A DNA stretch of 23,364 bases, from the NCBI GenBank assembly GCA_903884125.1, contig CAISDR010000393.1, positions 1 through 23,364 on the forward strand. Direction: 5' to 3'. The DNA is from an uncultured bacterium. GTDB lineage: Bacteria > Pseudomonadota > Alphaproteobacteria > CAISDR01. Both the position numbers and the translations under genes were made by a program. Of this stretch, positions 16,073 to 23,364 are shown piece after piece (the stretch's first letter is position 1; each line of letters begins with the position of its first letter). Under the pieces are notes generated by a model. That model saw only the letters and a program-made list of their open reading frames with translations. It made no database searches and was not told the DNA's origin.

Positions 16073-17122
16073 ATGCAGGCTCAACAAATCATCAATTACG
16101 GCGCGCCGCTGGAAAATCGGGATTATCCGACACCCGTGCCTCAGGGAACCGAAGTTCTCGTTCGCATATCTTATTGTGGTGTTTGCCATTCCGATGTTCA
16201 CCTGCACGATGGATCGTTCCATCTGGGCCGTGGTCAGGATATGGACGTGCGCGCGGGCCGCAAACTGCCCTTTACCCTGGGGCACGAAATCGTGGGGCAA
16301 GTAGCCGCGATCGGCCCTGATGCAACCGGAGTTTCCATTGGTGACAAAAGGGTGGTCTATCCCTGGATTGGCTGCGGCGTATGTGCCACCTGCCTGCGCG
16401 GTGATGAACCATTCTGCGCAAAACCCAAACAACTGGGTATTCAGGTTGATGGCGGGTTTTCAGACCATGTGATGGTGCCCAACGCACGTTATCTGGTGCC
16501 GTTCGATGGCATTGACGAAAGCCGCGCGGGACCCTTTGCCTGTTCGGGCCTTACCGCTTATGCCGCCCTACGAAAGCTGGAGCCTTTGGCTGCTGGCGAT
16601 CAGATACTGCTTCTGGGCGCTGGTGGTGTTGGCATGATGGCTATTGCCTTTGCCAAGGCAATTTTCGGCATTGCACCAATCGTCGCTGATATTGACCCGG
16701 CAAAACGTGCAGCGGCGCTGGAAGCCGGTGCCGCTGCGGTCTATGATCCGAAAGATCCCGCATCCGTCAAACAGCTGGTAAAAGATACCCAGGGCGGTGT
16801 CGCCGGTGCCATCGATTTTGTCGGCGCGGATACCAGTCTGGCATTTGCAACCGGCGCATTGCGCCGTGGGGGCAAGGCGATTGTTGTGGGACTTTTTGGT
16901 GGGCATTTTGAAATGCCCATCGTGATGTTCCCGATGCGCGGCATTTCAATCGGCGGGTCCTATGTTGGCACGCTGAAAGAACTGCACGAAACACTGGCTT
17001 TGGCCCGCAGCGGCAACGTCGCACAAATTCCCATTGAAACCCGCGCACTTTCCGATGCCACGCGCACGCTGGATGATCTGCGACATGGCAAAGTTGTGGG
17101 CCGTGTGGTTTTGAAGGCTTAA
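16073..17122 (+). CDS. Zinc-dependent alcohol dehydrogenase, NAD(P)-binding
   Basis: A 349-residue medium-chain alcohol dehydrogenase. Catalytic zinc ligands are Cys38 (GVCHSDVH), His71 (GHEIVG) and Cys157 (ACSGLTAY). The structural zinc site is Cys101, Cys104, Cys107 and Cys115 in the GCGVCATCLRGDEPFC block. The coenzyme fold has LGAGGVGMMAIAFAK (181-195), and VADIDPAKRAAAL with an acidic residue after the second strand favours NAD over NADP. It oxidises primary or secondary alcohols or reduces aldehydes; the substrate is unknown. A strong ribosome site GGGAGG (16062-16067) supports the ATG. It diverges from the permease gene. Its TAA stop overlaps the stop of the convergent hydrolase gene within one TTAA. 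Confidence 0.9.
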   Translation: MQAQQIINYGAPLENRDYPTPVPQGTEVLVRISYCGVCHSDVHLHDGSFHLGRGQDMDVRAGRKLPFTLGHEIVGQVAAIGPDATGVSIGDKRVVYPWIGCGVCATCLRGDEPFCAKPKQLGIQVDGGFSDHVMVPNARYLVPFDGIDESRAGPFACSGLTAYAALRKLEPLAAGDQILLLGAGGVGMMAIAFAKAIFGIAPIVADIDPAKRAAALEAGAAAVYDPKDPASVKQLVKDTQGGVAGAIDFVGADTSLAFATGALRRGGKAIVVGLFGGHFEMPIVMFPMRGISIGGSYVGTLKELHETLALARSGNVAQIPIETRALSDATRTLDDLRHGKVVGRVVLKA

Positions 17123-18636
17123 GGCCGTATAACGGTCAGTTCCAGTTGCTGTAGCCGGGGTGGCTGTGTCGGCGAAAGTTCGACCCCACCCCTGATCCGG
17201 CCATGGTCACAGCGCCATGTAAATTCGGCGGTCAGTGCGCCCGTTGCCTTAATATTATCCGGGCTGGCGCAATTACCTGCCTGCGCTTTCAGGTCGGCCA
17301 GATCATGCGCCCAATGCACCAGATCGCGGTCCATCAGAAAATTCATTGCCAGATCATCTAGATGCCCCTGAAGGCTGCCGGATTGGTAGATATCAATTAT
17401 CTTTTTATGAGCATTCATGATTTCACTGCTGACGGGCAGTTGTCGCCGTTGTGCCAATAGGCCCTGATTGTTGAGGGTAATGGCTGCATCCCAGACCGCA
17501 CTGACCGGCGCGCCATAAGTCCGATTGGCAAAGGCGAAAATGCCCACCCCCCGGTCCGGCATTAAAAGAAGGTGTGAACCATAACCGGGGTAGCCGCCCG
17601 AATGACTGAGCGTCAGGCCAAGATCGCAATCGACAGCAACCCGCATGCCCATGCCATAAGTGATTGCTTCGCGACAGGAGTCTGCGCCGGATTTCCCCGG
17701 TCTTGGGCGAATGGCGGGAAAGTTTGATCCTTCGGCTAGTTCACGCACGCTGGCGCGTTTGACCGGACCTTTATCGGTTTCATCGCGTGGTGGCCAGGCC
17801 GACAACAGAAATGCGACCCATTTTGCGTAATCGTTTGCGCTGGTCTGAACGCCACCCATGGCCCCAAATGCACCATGGCCCAGAAATGGTTCTGGCTTCC
17901 AGTTATTGTCTTCCCATCGATAACCAAGCGCGCGGCGTTCCATCGGTGCCTGATCAGCCTTGAAGCCGGTATCCGTCATCCCCAACGGCCGCATCAGTGT
18001 GCTGATGATGGTCCGGTCATAGGGTTGTCTGGAAACATTGGTAATCACCCGCCCCAATATCGCGTATCCCAGATTGGAATATTCATGCGCCATGGCCGGT
18101 GCACGGGTGAATGGCACTCCAGCCTTCAAAAGCGCCGTGAAATCTTCTTCAGTCATTGGCGTCTGGCGATCGCCCCATGGATCATCAGTGACAAAGCCCG
18201 CCACATGATTAAGCAGATGGCGCACGCGAATCCGAGGTGAGTCAGATGTGGGATAGGTCCATCCTTTCATTTCCGGCACATAGGTCTCGACCGGATCGTC
18301 GAGACGGACACGGCCCTCATCGCGCAGTTTAAGGATGGTCAAAGCGGTAAAAGCCTTGGTCATGGACGCAATACGAAAAAGCGTGTCGGCATTTACCGGG
18401 CGACCGGTTTCAATATCCTGAACCCCAAAGCTGCGCATATGCACCAGCTGACCATCCACAACAACGCCATAGGCAAGACCCGGAATATGCTGGTCCAGCC
18501 GAAAGTCATCAAATATTTGGTCAATGGCCTTATAGGCACTTACGGTCGGTGCATCAGGTGAAACCGCCTGCGCGTTACCCATACCTGATGACAAGCCAAT
18601 CGTCAGGACTGTAACGAAGCTGAAAAACCGCATCAT
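17119..18636 (-). CDS. Exported serine hydrolase, class C beta-lactamase / DD-peptidase fold
   Basis: A 505-residue protein of the beta-lactamase/transpeptidase-like family. An N-terminal signal peptide (MMRFFSFVTVLTIGLSSGMG followed by NAQA) is probably cut after residue 24. The active site has SMTK (91-94, nucleophile Ser91), YSN (186-188) and HSG (345-347) as the third motif, the set found in class C-type esterases, D-aminopeptidases and penicillin-binding proteins. A C-terminal region of about 130 residues beyond the catalytic domain has no recognised match. A true beta-lactamase is unlikely from the size and the HSG motif; an esterase or peptidase is more likely. The ATG at 18636 has GGAG 7 nt upstream and begins the signal peptide, whereas an ATG at 18723 would put 29 residues before it. 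It follows cysE by 83 bp. Confidence 0.87.
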   Translation of the reverse strand: MMRFFSFVTVLTIGLSSGMGNAQAVSPDAPTVSAYKAIDQIFDDFRLDQHIPGLAYGVVVDGQLVHMRSFGVQDIETGRPVNADTLFRIASMTKAFTALTILKLRDEGRVRLDDPVETYVPEMKGWTYPTSDSPRIRVRHLLNHVAGFVTDDPWGDRQTPMTEEDFTALLKAGVPFTRAPAMAHEYSNLGYAILGRVITNVSRQPYDRTIISTLMRPLGMTDTGFKADQAPMERRALGYRWEDNNWKPEPFLGHGAFGAMGGVQTSANDYAKWVAFLLSAWPPRDETDKGPVKRASVRELAEGSNFPAIRPRPGKSGADSCREAITYGMGMRVAVDCDLGLTLSHSGGYPGYGSHLLLMPDRGVGIFAFANRTYGAPVSAVWDAAITLNNQGLLAQRRQLPVSSEIMNAHKKIIDIYQSGSLQGHLDDLAMNFLMDRDLVHWAHDLADLKAQAGNCASPDNIKATGALTAEFTWRCDHGRIRGGVELSPTQPPRLQQLELTVIRP

Positions 18637-18719
18637 AAAATTTCTCCAGCATTGGACCGGGCCCGACTGCTGAAGTCTATGCGAATTTTCCAAAATAAAA
18701 TTGCTGATTTTTTGAATGA

Positions 18720-19592
18720 TCACCCTGAATGGGGGGGCAGATCGTCATGGGCGAATATCTGATCCATTCTTTTGGCCGGTTCCGGGCAGCAGGGACCGCC
18801 GACCGGACGGGCAGGCACGCCCACAACGGTGCACCGGGCCGGCACGTCATCCAGAACAACCGATCCGGACCCGATCCGCGCTTCATCACCAATTCGGATA
18901 TTTCCCAAAACCTTGGCGCCGGCACCGACTAAAACACCACGCCCGATTTTTGGATGACGGTCGCCGCGTTCTTTGCCGGTCCCGCCGAGGGTTACGGATT
19001 GCAGCAAAGAACAATCATCACCCAGCACTGCCGTCTCGCCGATCACAATGCCTGTGCCGTGATCAATGAACACGCCACCGCCGATGACTGCCGCGGGATG
19101 AATATCGACCTGGAACAGGCGCGATACCCGCGATTGCAATTCGAATGCCAGCAGGTCCCGCCCCTGCCCCCAAAGCCAATGCGCAATCCGGTGGGCTTCA
19201 AGGGCGGCAAAGCCTTTGAAATGCAAAAACGGGTGCAGATAACTGCGGCAAGACGGATCGCGTTCGCGGATCGCGCGCAGGTCACGTTCAGCCTGCCTGC
19301 TGATCGATGGATCGTTAGAAATGGCCTGCAAAAACACGTCACGCAGCATCAATGCGCTTAGGCCTTCGCCATCGAGCCGTTGCGCCAGTATCTGCGCCAG
19401 ACTTTCGCCAAATGAATCGTGATAGATCAGCGTTGAATGCAGAAGTGATGCCAAAATCGGCTCGGCAACCGCCGCTGCCTGGGCTTCCTGCCGCAAAATG
19501 GCCCATAATTCATCCCGCCGTTCCAGTTCAATTATGCGCGCGGAATCAAGTCGCAGTAAATCCGGACGTTCAGAAATTTGAGGCTCAGACAT
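18720..19592 (-). CDS. cysE: Serine O-acetyltransferase
   Basis: A 290-residue enzyme that acetylates L-serine with acetyl-CoA, the first step of cysteine synthesis. A helical N-terminal domain (about 20-150, including DPSCRSYLHPFLHFKGF) is followed by a left-handed beta-helix of hexapeptide repeats. The helix begins VDIHPAAVIGGGVFIDHGTG and continues through LLQSVTLGGTGKERGDRHPK. Asp163, His178 and His213 match Asp143, His158 and His193 of E. coli CysE. The C-terminus ends DDLPPHSG and lacks the terminal isoleucine by which many CysE proteins dock into CysK. The ATG at 19592 has GGAG (19600-19603) 7 nt upstream and lies 18 nt from the predicted transcription start; an ATG at 19670 would lie upstream of the promoter and is rejected. 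Confidence 0.93.
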   Translation of the reverse strand: MSEPQISERPDLLRLDSARIIELERRDELWAILRQEAQAAAVAEPILASLLHSTLIYHDSFGESLAQILAQRLDGEGLSALMLRDVFLQAISNDPSISRQAERDLRAIRERDPSCRSYLHPFLHFKGFAALEAHRIAHWLWGQGRDLLAFELQSRVSRLFQVDIHPAAVIGGGVFIDHGTGIVIGETAVLGDDCSLLQSVTLGGTGKERGDRHPKIGRGVLVGAGAKVLGNIRIGDEARIGSGSVVLDDVPARCTVVGVPARPVGGPCCPEPAKRMDQIFAHDDLPPHSG

Positions 19593-19609
19593 TGGGGGGC
19601 TCCATCTAT

Positions 19610-19628
19610 CAGTTGCATTATACAACTG
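19610..19628. promoter_or_regulatory. Operator-like palindrome over the cysE -10 box
   Basis: CAGTTGCATTATACAACTG has 9-bp arms around a central base, with one mismatched pair out of nine. Read on the minus strand it contains a perfect -10 hexamer TATAAT (19617-19622). The position would let a dimeric regulator block RNA polymerase. The shape is like sites of MarR-family repressors, but the regulator cannot be named from the sequence. Confidence 0.55.
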
Positions 19629-19645
19629 GCCAAGGTGACTAGCCA
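19617..19645 (-). promoter_or_regulatory. cysE promoter
   Basis: A perfect TATAAT (19617-19622, minus strand) with a poor -35 TGGCTA (19640-19645, three of six) at 17-bp spacing. Transcription would start near 19610, giving an 18-nt leader that holds the GGAG ribosome site. The weak -35 box suggests that an activator or the palindrome-binding factor adjusts output. Confidence 0.55.
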
Positions 19646-19671
19646 GAGCAGATTTTGTTCCCAAACGCAAA

Positions 19672-19696
19672 CGGACCCCTGAGATTCAGGGGTCCG
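19672..19696 (-). terminator. Rho-independent terminator of recA
   Basis: An 11-bp perfect stem (CGGACCCCTGA pairing with TCAGGGGTCCG) closes a 3-nt loop. On the minus strand it is followed by TTTGCGTTTGG, a moderately T-rich tail. It lies 31 bp after the recA stop codon and before the cysE promoter, so it separates the two transcripts. Confidence 0.88.
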
Positions 19697-19727
19697 CTGC
19701 CAAACAAACCGAATAAGACTTCTAAGC

Positions 19728-20807
19728 CTATTCTTCTTCTCCGTCCGCACCTTCTTCCGGCGTGCCGATAATCTGCTTGGCAATCAGGCCCGCATTGGCC
19801 CGAATGGCTGCTTCGATCTCTGTTGCCACTTCCGGATTATCCCGCATGAACTGTTTGGCATTTTCGCGTCCCTGCCCGATGCGCTGGCTGCGATAGGAAA
19901 ACCACGATCCGGATTTTTCCACCACATTGGCCTTGACCCCCAGGTCGATCAATTCGCCCGGCTTGGAAATGCCTTCGCCATACATAATGTCGAATTCAAC
20001 AACCTTGAACGGCGGAGCAACCTTGTTCTTCACCACTTTGACACGGGTCTGGTTGCCAACCACTTCTTCCTTGTCCTTGATCGCGCCGATACGGCGGATG
20101 TCCAGACGGACCGATGCGTAGAATTTAAGCGCATTGCCACCTGTTGTGGTTTCGGGCGAACCGAACATCACGCCGATCTTCATGCGGATCTGATTGATGA
20201 AGATCACCATGCAATTGGACCGGGAAATCGATCCCGTCAGTTTGCGCAAGGCCTGGCTCATCAACCGGGCCTGAAGCCCCACATGGCTGTCGCCCATTTC
20301 GCCTTCGAGTTCGGCCTTGGGTGTCAATGCTGCAACCGAGTCCACCACCAGCACGGATACCGCCCCCGACCGCACCAATGTGTCGGCAATTTCCAGCGCC
20401 TGTTCACCCGTATCGGGCTGGGAAATCAGCAATTCATCCACATCAACGCCCAGCTTGCGGGCATAAGATGGGTCAAGTGCATGTTCGGCATCGATGAATG
20501 AACAGATACCCCCGCGCTTTTGTGCTTCGGCAACCACATGAAGTGCCAGCGTCGTCTTGCCCGAACTTTCCGGGCCATAGACTTCGATAATCCGCCCTTT
20601 GGGCAGGCCACCAATGCCCAGGGCAATATCAAGGCCAAGCGAACCGGTTGAAATCGCTTCAACTTCAACCGCCTTGTCGCCCTGGCCCAGGCGCATGATC
20701 GAGCCTTTGCCAAAAGCACGTTCAATCTGAGAGAGGGCCGCATCCAGCGCCTTTTGACGATCCATGTTGTCAGAGCCCTTTTCAACGACGCGGAGATTCG
20801 CGCTCAT
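19728..20807 (-). CDS. recA: DNA recombination and SOS protein RecA
   Basis: A 359-residue RecA, of normal length. The core has IMRLGQGDKAVEVEAISTGS, Walker A GPESSGKTT (78-86), FIDAEHALDPSYARKLGVD and the Walker B-like SVLVVDSVAALTPKAE. Loop L1 (EGEMGDSHVGLQARLMSQAL) and the L2 region (NQIRMKIGVMFGSPETTTGG) are intact. The C-terminus is acidic (EEGADGEEE), as in other RecA proteins. It forms filaments on single-stranded DNA, drives strand exchange and triggers LexA self-cleavage. The ATG at 20807 is preceded by an AAAGGGAG ribosome site. A probable SOS box overlaps its promoter (20910-20937), and a strong terminator follows. In many relatives alaS comes after recA; here it is cysE. Confidence 0.98.
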   Translation of the reverse strand: MSANLRVVEKGSDNMDRQKALDAALSQIERAFGKGSIMRLGQGDKAVEVEAISTGSLGLDIALGIGGLPKGRIIEVYGPESSGKTTLALHVVAEAQKRGGICSFIDAEHALDPSYARKLGVDVDELLISQPDTGEQALEIADTLVRSGAVSVLVVDSVAALTPKAELEGEMGDSHVGLQARLMSQALRKLTGSISRSNCMVIFINQIRMKIGVMFGSPETTTGGNALKFYASVRLDIRRIGAIKDKEEVVGNQTRVKVVKNKVAPPFKVVEFDIMYGEGISKPGELIDLGVKANVVEKSGSWFSYRSQRIGQGRENAKQFMRDNPEVATEIEAAIRANAGLIAKQIIGTPEEGADGEEE

Positions 20808-20909
20808 ATCCCACTCCCTTTAGCTCGGCCAGTTTGAAGTCGCAATCGCGTCAAGATGGTGATGGCGTTTTTGATGCCGCCAAATCTTGTAACCCGACTC
20901 TTATTAATG

Positions 20910-20937
20910 AATGTACCTACTTTGTTCTGGTTCGCAA
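20910..20937 (-). promoter_or_regulatory. Probable recA promoter
   Basis: On the minus strand TTGCGA (20932-20937) and TACATT (20910-20915) each match four of six consensus positions with 16-bp spacing. The predicted start near 20903 gives a leader of about 95 nt. The probable LexA box occupies the spacer and part of the -10 box, as expected for a repressed SOS promoter. Confidence 0.4.
20913..20927. promoter_or_regulatory. Probable LexA (SOS) box of recA
   Basis: GTACCTACTTTGTTC on the plus strand (minus strand GAACAAAGTAGGTAC) fits the alphaproteobacterial LexA site GTTC-N7-GTTC with one mismatch (GTAC in the first half). Several further GTTC/GAAC half-sites lie within about 65 bp (20929-20985), but with spacings of 8 or 10, so this one is the best candidate. 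Confidence 0.5.
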
Positions 20938-21144
20938 GCAAAAACGAAACAAGAACATTATTTTCTGAACATCGCGTGGAACGTCTCTGGCGGCGCGCCA
21001 TTTATCTCACTCGCGCGGCTCGCAATAGTTTTTGAATAAAATTATGGTTAATGCGTCCGAATTGCGAAAAAGCGTTTGACCACCGGCCTGAGGATCATGC
21101 TCTTATTTTAACAATCGATAGTTTGTCGATATGGGGGCAATACC

Positions 21145-21327
21145 ATGCGGAGGCACGTGCATTTCAGGCGCAAATCCAACATTGTATGGATGTGGCTGAT
21201 GCTGCTTGCCGCCTTGTTTGCCTGGCCACAAACAAATGGCAGGTCGGGTCAGGTGGAATGGCTGCCTGATGGCCTGCGGAACTACGCCCTGCCTAGCCCG
21301 CCTCTGCCTGCTCTTCATCGCTCATAA
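21145..21327 (+). CDS. Possible small membrane or secreted protein, unknown
   Basis: A 60-codon frame on the strand opposite cckA and recA. It starts ATG with GGGGG 7 nt upstream. The product begins with a basic segment (MRRHVHFRRKSN), followed by a hydrophobic stretch IVWMWLMLLAALFAWP, the pattern of a signal anchor or signal peptide, and a short polar tail. No known family is recognised and no clear promoter is seen. Its end overlaps the 3' end of cckA by 35 bp in antisense, and the CGG and AGG arginine codons near the start are unlike the neighbouring genes. A chance frame is quite possible. Confidence 0.28.
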   Translation: MRRHVHFRRKSNIVWMWLMLLAALFAWPQTNGRSGQVEWLPDGLRNYALPSPPLPALHRS

Positions 21328-23364
21328 CTTCCTTGACCTTGGCCGCCAGCTGTTTGAGCGTGAATGGCTTGGGCAGGAAGACAAATGAGTCCATGGACTC
21401 CAGAGATTTCTTGAAAGCTTCTTCGGCATAACCCGAAATGAACAGCATTTTCAGATTTGGGCGCAGCTTGCGGATTTCGCGCGCTAATGTCGGGCCGTCC
21501 ATGTTTGGCATCATCACATCGGATATAACCAGATCGATCTCGCCTGTATGTGCGCGCAGGATATCAAGGGCTGCTTCACCATTGGCCGCTTCCAGCATCT
21601 GATAGCCACGGTTGGACAGCGCGCGTGAGGCAAAGGTGCGCACGGCATCTTCGTCTTCAACCAGCAGGATGATCCCTTTGCCGGAAAGATCGCGACCCGA
21701 TGTTTCGGCCTTGTCCTGACGCGCGGTCTGGGCGTCCGTCTCGTCAACGGCTTCCATGTGCCGGGGCAGATAGATACGGAACGTGGTGCCAATGCCAATC
21801 TGACTGCTGGGTACAACCGCACCACCGGACTGACGCACAATGCCATAAACGGTGGCAAGGCCAAGTCCCGTGCCCTGCCCCACTTCCTTGGTGGTGAAGA
21901 ACGGATCGAAAATCTTGGCCAGATGTTCCGGCGCTATGCCTGTGCCGGTATCAGCCACCTCAATCATTATGTATTCGCCGGGCGTCAACATCGCAGCAGC
22001 TTCGGGACCTGCATCCGCGGCGGTCGCATTGGCGGTGCGGATGGTCAAGGTACCGCCATCGGGCATGGCATCGCGTGCATTGACCGCCAGATTGATAATC
22101 ACCTGTTCCAACTGGCCCGGATCGCCTTTGACTGGCCCGAGATTACGGCCATGGATCACCTCAAGCTTTACATTGGTGCCCAACAGGCGCGTCAGCAAAT
22201 TCGACAGATCCGAAATAACTTCAGTCAGGTCCAGAACCTTTGGCTTCAATTTCTGCTGGCGCGAGAAGGCAAGCAACTGGCGCACTAGACTGGCGGCGCG
22301 ATTGGCGTTCTGCTTTACCTGCATGATATCGGCAAAGGACGGATCGCCCGGCTGATGGCGTCCCAATAAAAGATCGCTGAAACCGATAATGGCCGTCAGC
22401 AGATTATTGAAGTCATGGGCAATACCGCCGGCCAATTGCCCGACAGCCTGCATCTTTTGCGCCTGCGCTTTTTGAGCCTGTGCCGCTTCCAGTTCAACTG
22501 ATCGCTGGCGGAATGTATCGACCGCGATGACAAGTGCGGCACGCGAGGTTGGACCTTCAACAGAGCCTGCATGTAATTGCAGACCGCGTTCCACCGGCCC
22601 TGCCAGACGAATATCCAGCGGTGCATCCCCGGTACCTTCGCCACCCGCCCATGATGCAATGCGTTCGGCAAGTTCTGTGCGTTCTTCAAGCACCGCCAGA
22701 TCCTGAAGCTTTGGCAATTCACCTGGACCAATACCGGCTAACAAGCGAAACGCGCCATTGGCATCCAGCAGCTGGCCATCGGGGGCGGCCAACGCGATAC
22801 CCACCGGCGCTGCTTCGAAAAAACGACTGGCACCAAAACCCAACGGGCCATCATCGGCCTGCGCCACGGCCTCACCGGCCATGCGTTCATCAACCAGAAA
22901 TGCAAACAGCCGTGCAGGTGAAGGCCCCGCACGCTTTAGCGTGCCCGCGACCACCCGAACGGGTACAGAAATGCTCTGTCCGTCATCAGTTCCAAGGCGC
23001 GCGCGCATGGTCCGGACCAGACCACGCCCGGCAGGCCCGCCCAGCAGAGCCTCTGCCCCGCCCGGCCCGAACAGGTCAGTCAACGACAGTCCCTGCATAC
23101 CGCGCCGCCCCCCAAATTTTGGGCCGTCGAGCGCCAGCCATCCGGCCAGAGTTTCATTGATCAGTCCCAGCAGGCCATCGGCATCCGCCGTCAGAAATCC
23201 CACAGGCAGGCGGTCAAGCATGTCGCCGAAAGGAGCCGCCGGTGCCACGTCATGCGGGCGGCGCAAAGCGGACAAGGCCACACGCCACAAACTGCGCCCG
23301 GTGCCAATGGGACGCACGCCAATTGTTACCACGGCGCGGCCGGTTGATGCGCCAATCAGCACCA
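21293..23364 (-). CDS. cckA: Cell-cycle hybrid histidine kinase CckA (N-terminus cut off)
   Basis: About 690 residues are visible; the frame runs off the window, so the membrane segments expected at the N-terminus are missing. The visible part starts with two PAS-like regions (about 40-300). The HisKA domain has GGIAHDFNNLLTAIIGFSDL with the phosphorylated His at codon 22415-22417. The ATPase domain follows with NLAVNARDAMPDGG, VADTGTGI and GQGTGLGLATVYGIV. A C-terminal receiver domain has VISDVMMPNMDG, with the phospho-accepting Asp at codon 21518-21520. The domain order and the wording of these blocks match CckA, which passes phosphate through ChpT to CtrA and CpdR and controls cell-cycle, motility or polarity genes in alphaproteobacteria. 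The GTG at 23362 is internal, not the start. It lies upstream of recA on the same strand. Confidence 0.93.
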   Translation of the reverse strand, partial: VLIGASTGRAVVTIGVRPIGTGRSLWRVALSALRRPHDVAPAAPFGDMLDRLPVGFLTADADGLLGLINETLAGWLALDGPKFGGRRGMQGLSLTDLFGPGGAEALLGGPAGRGLVRTMRARLGTDDGQSISVPVRVVAGTLKRAGPSPARLFAFLVDERMAGEAVAQADDGPLGFGASRFFEAAPVGIALAAPDGQLLDANGAFRLLAGIGPGELPKLQDLAVLEERTELAERIASWAGGEGTGDAPLDIRLAGPVERGLQLHAGSVEGPTSRAALVIAVDTFRQRSVELEAAQAQKAQAQKMQAVGQLAGGIAHDFNNLLTAIIGFSDLLLGRHQPGDPSFADIMQVKQNANRAASLVRQLLAFSRQQKLKPKVLDLTEVISDLSNLLTRLLGTNVKLEVIHGRNLGPVKGDPGQLEQVIINLAVNARDAMPDGGTLTIRTANATAADAGPEAAAMLTPGEYIMIEVADTGTGIAPEHLAKIFDPFFTTKEVGQGTGLGLATVYGIVRQSGGAVVPSSQIGIGTTFRIYLPRHMEAVDETDAQTARQDKAETSGRDLSGKGIILLVEDEDAVRTFASRALSNRGYQMLEAANGEAALDILRAHTGEIDLVISDVMMPNMDGPTLAREIRKLRPNLKMLFISGYAEEAFKKSLESMDSFVFLPKPFTLKQLAAKVKEVMSDEEQAEAG

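Larger units (their letters stand above)
20808..21292. other. 485-bp region between cckA and recA
   Basis: The recA-proximal part holds the recA leader, promoter and SOS box. The middle (about 20990-21110) is AT-richer than the surroundings and has no gene that I can support. The cckA-proximal part carries a small plus-strand reading frame (21145-21327). I see no tRNA, no CtrA-type TTAA-N7-TTAA pair and no strong terminator for cckA. Confidence 0.6.

Noticed and set aside
17119..18636. Antibiotic-resistance beta-lactamase
   Set aside because: The protein is over 100 residues longer than class C beta-lactamases and has HSG instead of the KTG motif, so an esterase or peptidase is more likely.
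17119..18723. Longer serine hydrolase starting at 18723
   Set aside because: The extra 29 residues precede a clear signal peptide, and the ATG at 18636 has a good ribosome site.
20808..21001. A 65-codon minus-strand frame (20804-21001) just upstream of recA
   Set aside because: It spans the recA promoter and leader, has no ribosome site and no recognisable product.
1..23364. Mobile element, prophage, CRISPR array or toxin-antitoxin system
   Set aside because: No transposase, integrase, phage genes, regular repeats or typical small toxin-antitoxin pairs are visible on either strand.

Overview
The window looks like a stretch of ordinary chromosome from an alphaproteobacterium. The evidence is a MipZ-type division-site ATPase, a CckA-type hybrid kinase beside recA, an MlaE-type permease with a fused STAS domain in a LinKLMN-like operon, and a recA leader rich in GTTC/GAAC half-sites as in alphaproteobacterial SOS control. 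Base composition is moderately GC-rich and even. I see no insertion sequences, phage genes, tRNAs, rRNAs or CRISPR arrays. The gene set would fit Sphingomonadales or Kordiimonadales/Emcibacterales-like bacteria, but I cannot fix the order from sequence alone.

Layout, left to right. (1) Positions 1-1403: the 5' end of nadE (minus strand, cut by the window edge) diverges from a zinc-free NADP-dependent oxidoreductase of the CurA/PTGR group. (2) Positions 1405-7184: a minus-strand unit reading liuB, liuC, liuD, a DUF1489 gene and mipZ. It combines two steps of leucine breakdown (methylcrotonyl-CoA carboxylase and methylglutaconyl-CoA hydratase) with a cell-division regulator, behind a recognisable sigma70-like promoter. 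(3) Positions 7263-10913: a 1216-residue protein with two membrane segments near the N-terminus and an almost proline-free coiled-coil rod of roughly 900 residues. Its layout resembles the polarity factor TipN. (4) Positions 10973-15947: a minus-strand run of STAS-MlaE permease, MlaF-type ATPase, MlaD-type MCE protein, outer-membrane auxiliary lipoprotein and ogt, then a stand-alone crotonase. (5) Positions 16073-18636: a zinc alcohol dehydrogenase converges on an exported SxxK serine hydrolase, and their stop codons share a TTAA. (6) Positions 18720-23364: cysE, recA and cckA (5' end cut off), all on the minus strand. recA has a strong intrinsic terminator and a probable SOS box, and the cysE -10 box lies inside a 19-bp near-perfect palindrome.

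How the genes fit together: three genes point to asymmetric growth and division (mipZ, the TipN-like rod, cckA). The Mla-type operon points to lipid or hydrophobic-compound transport across the envelope. The liu genes point to growth on branched-chain amino acids. I find no clear previously unknown multigene system. The observations most worth following are the TipN-like giant protein, mipZ sitting at the end of a catabolic operon, and the palindromic operator over the cysE promoter.
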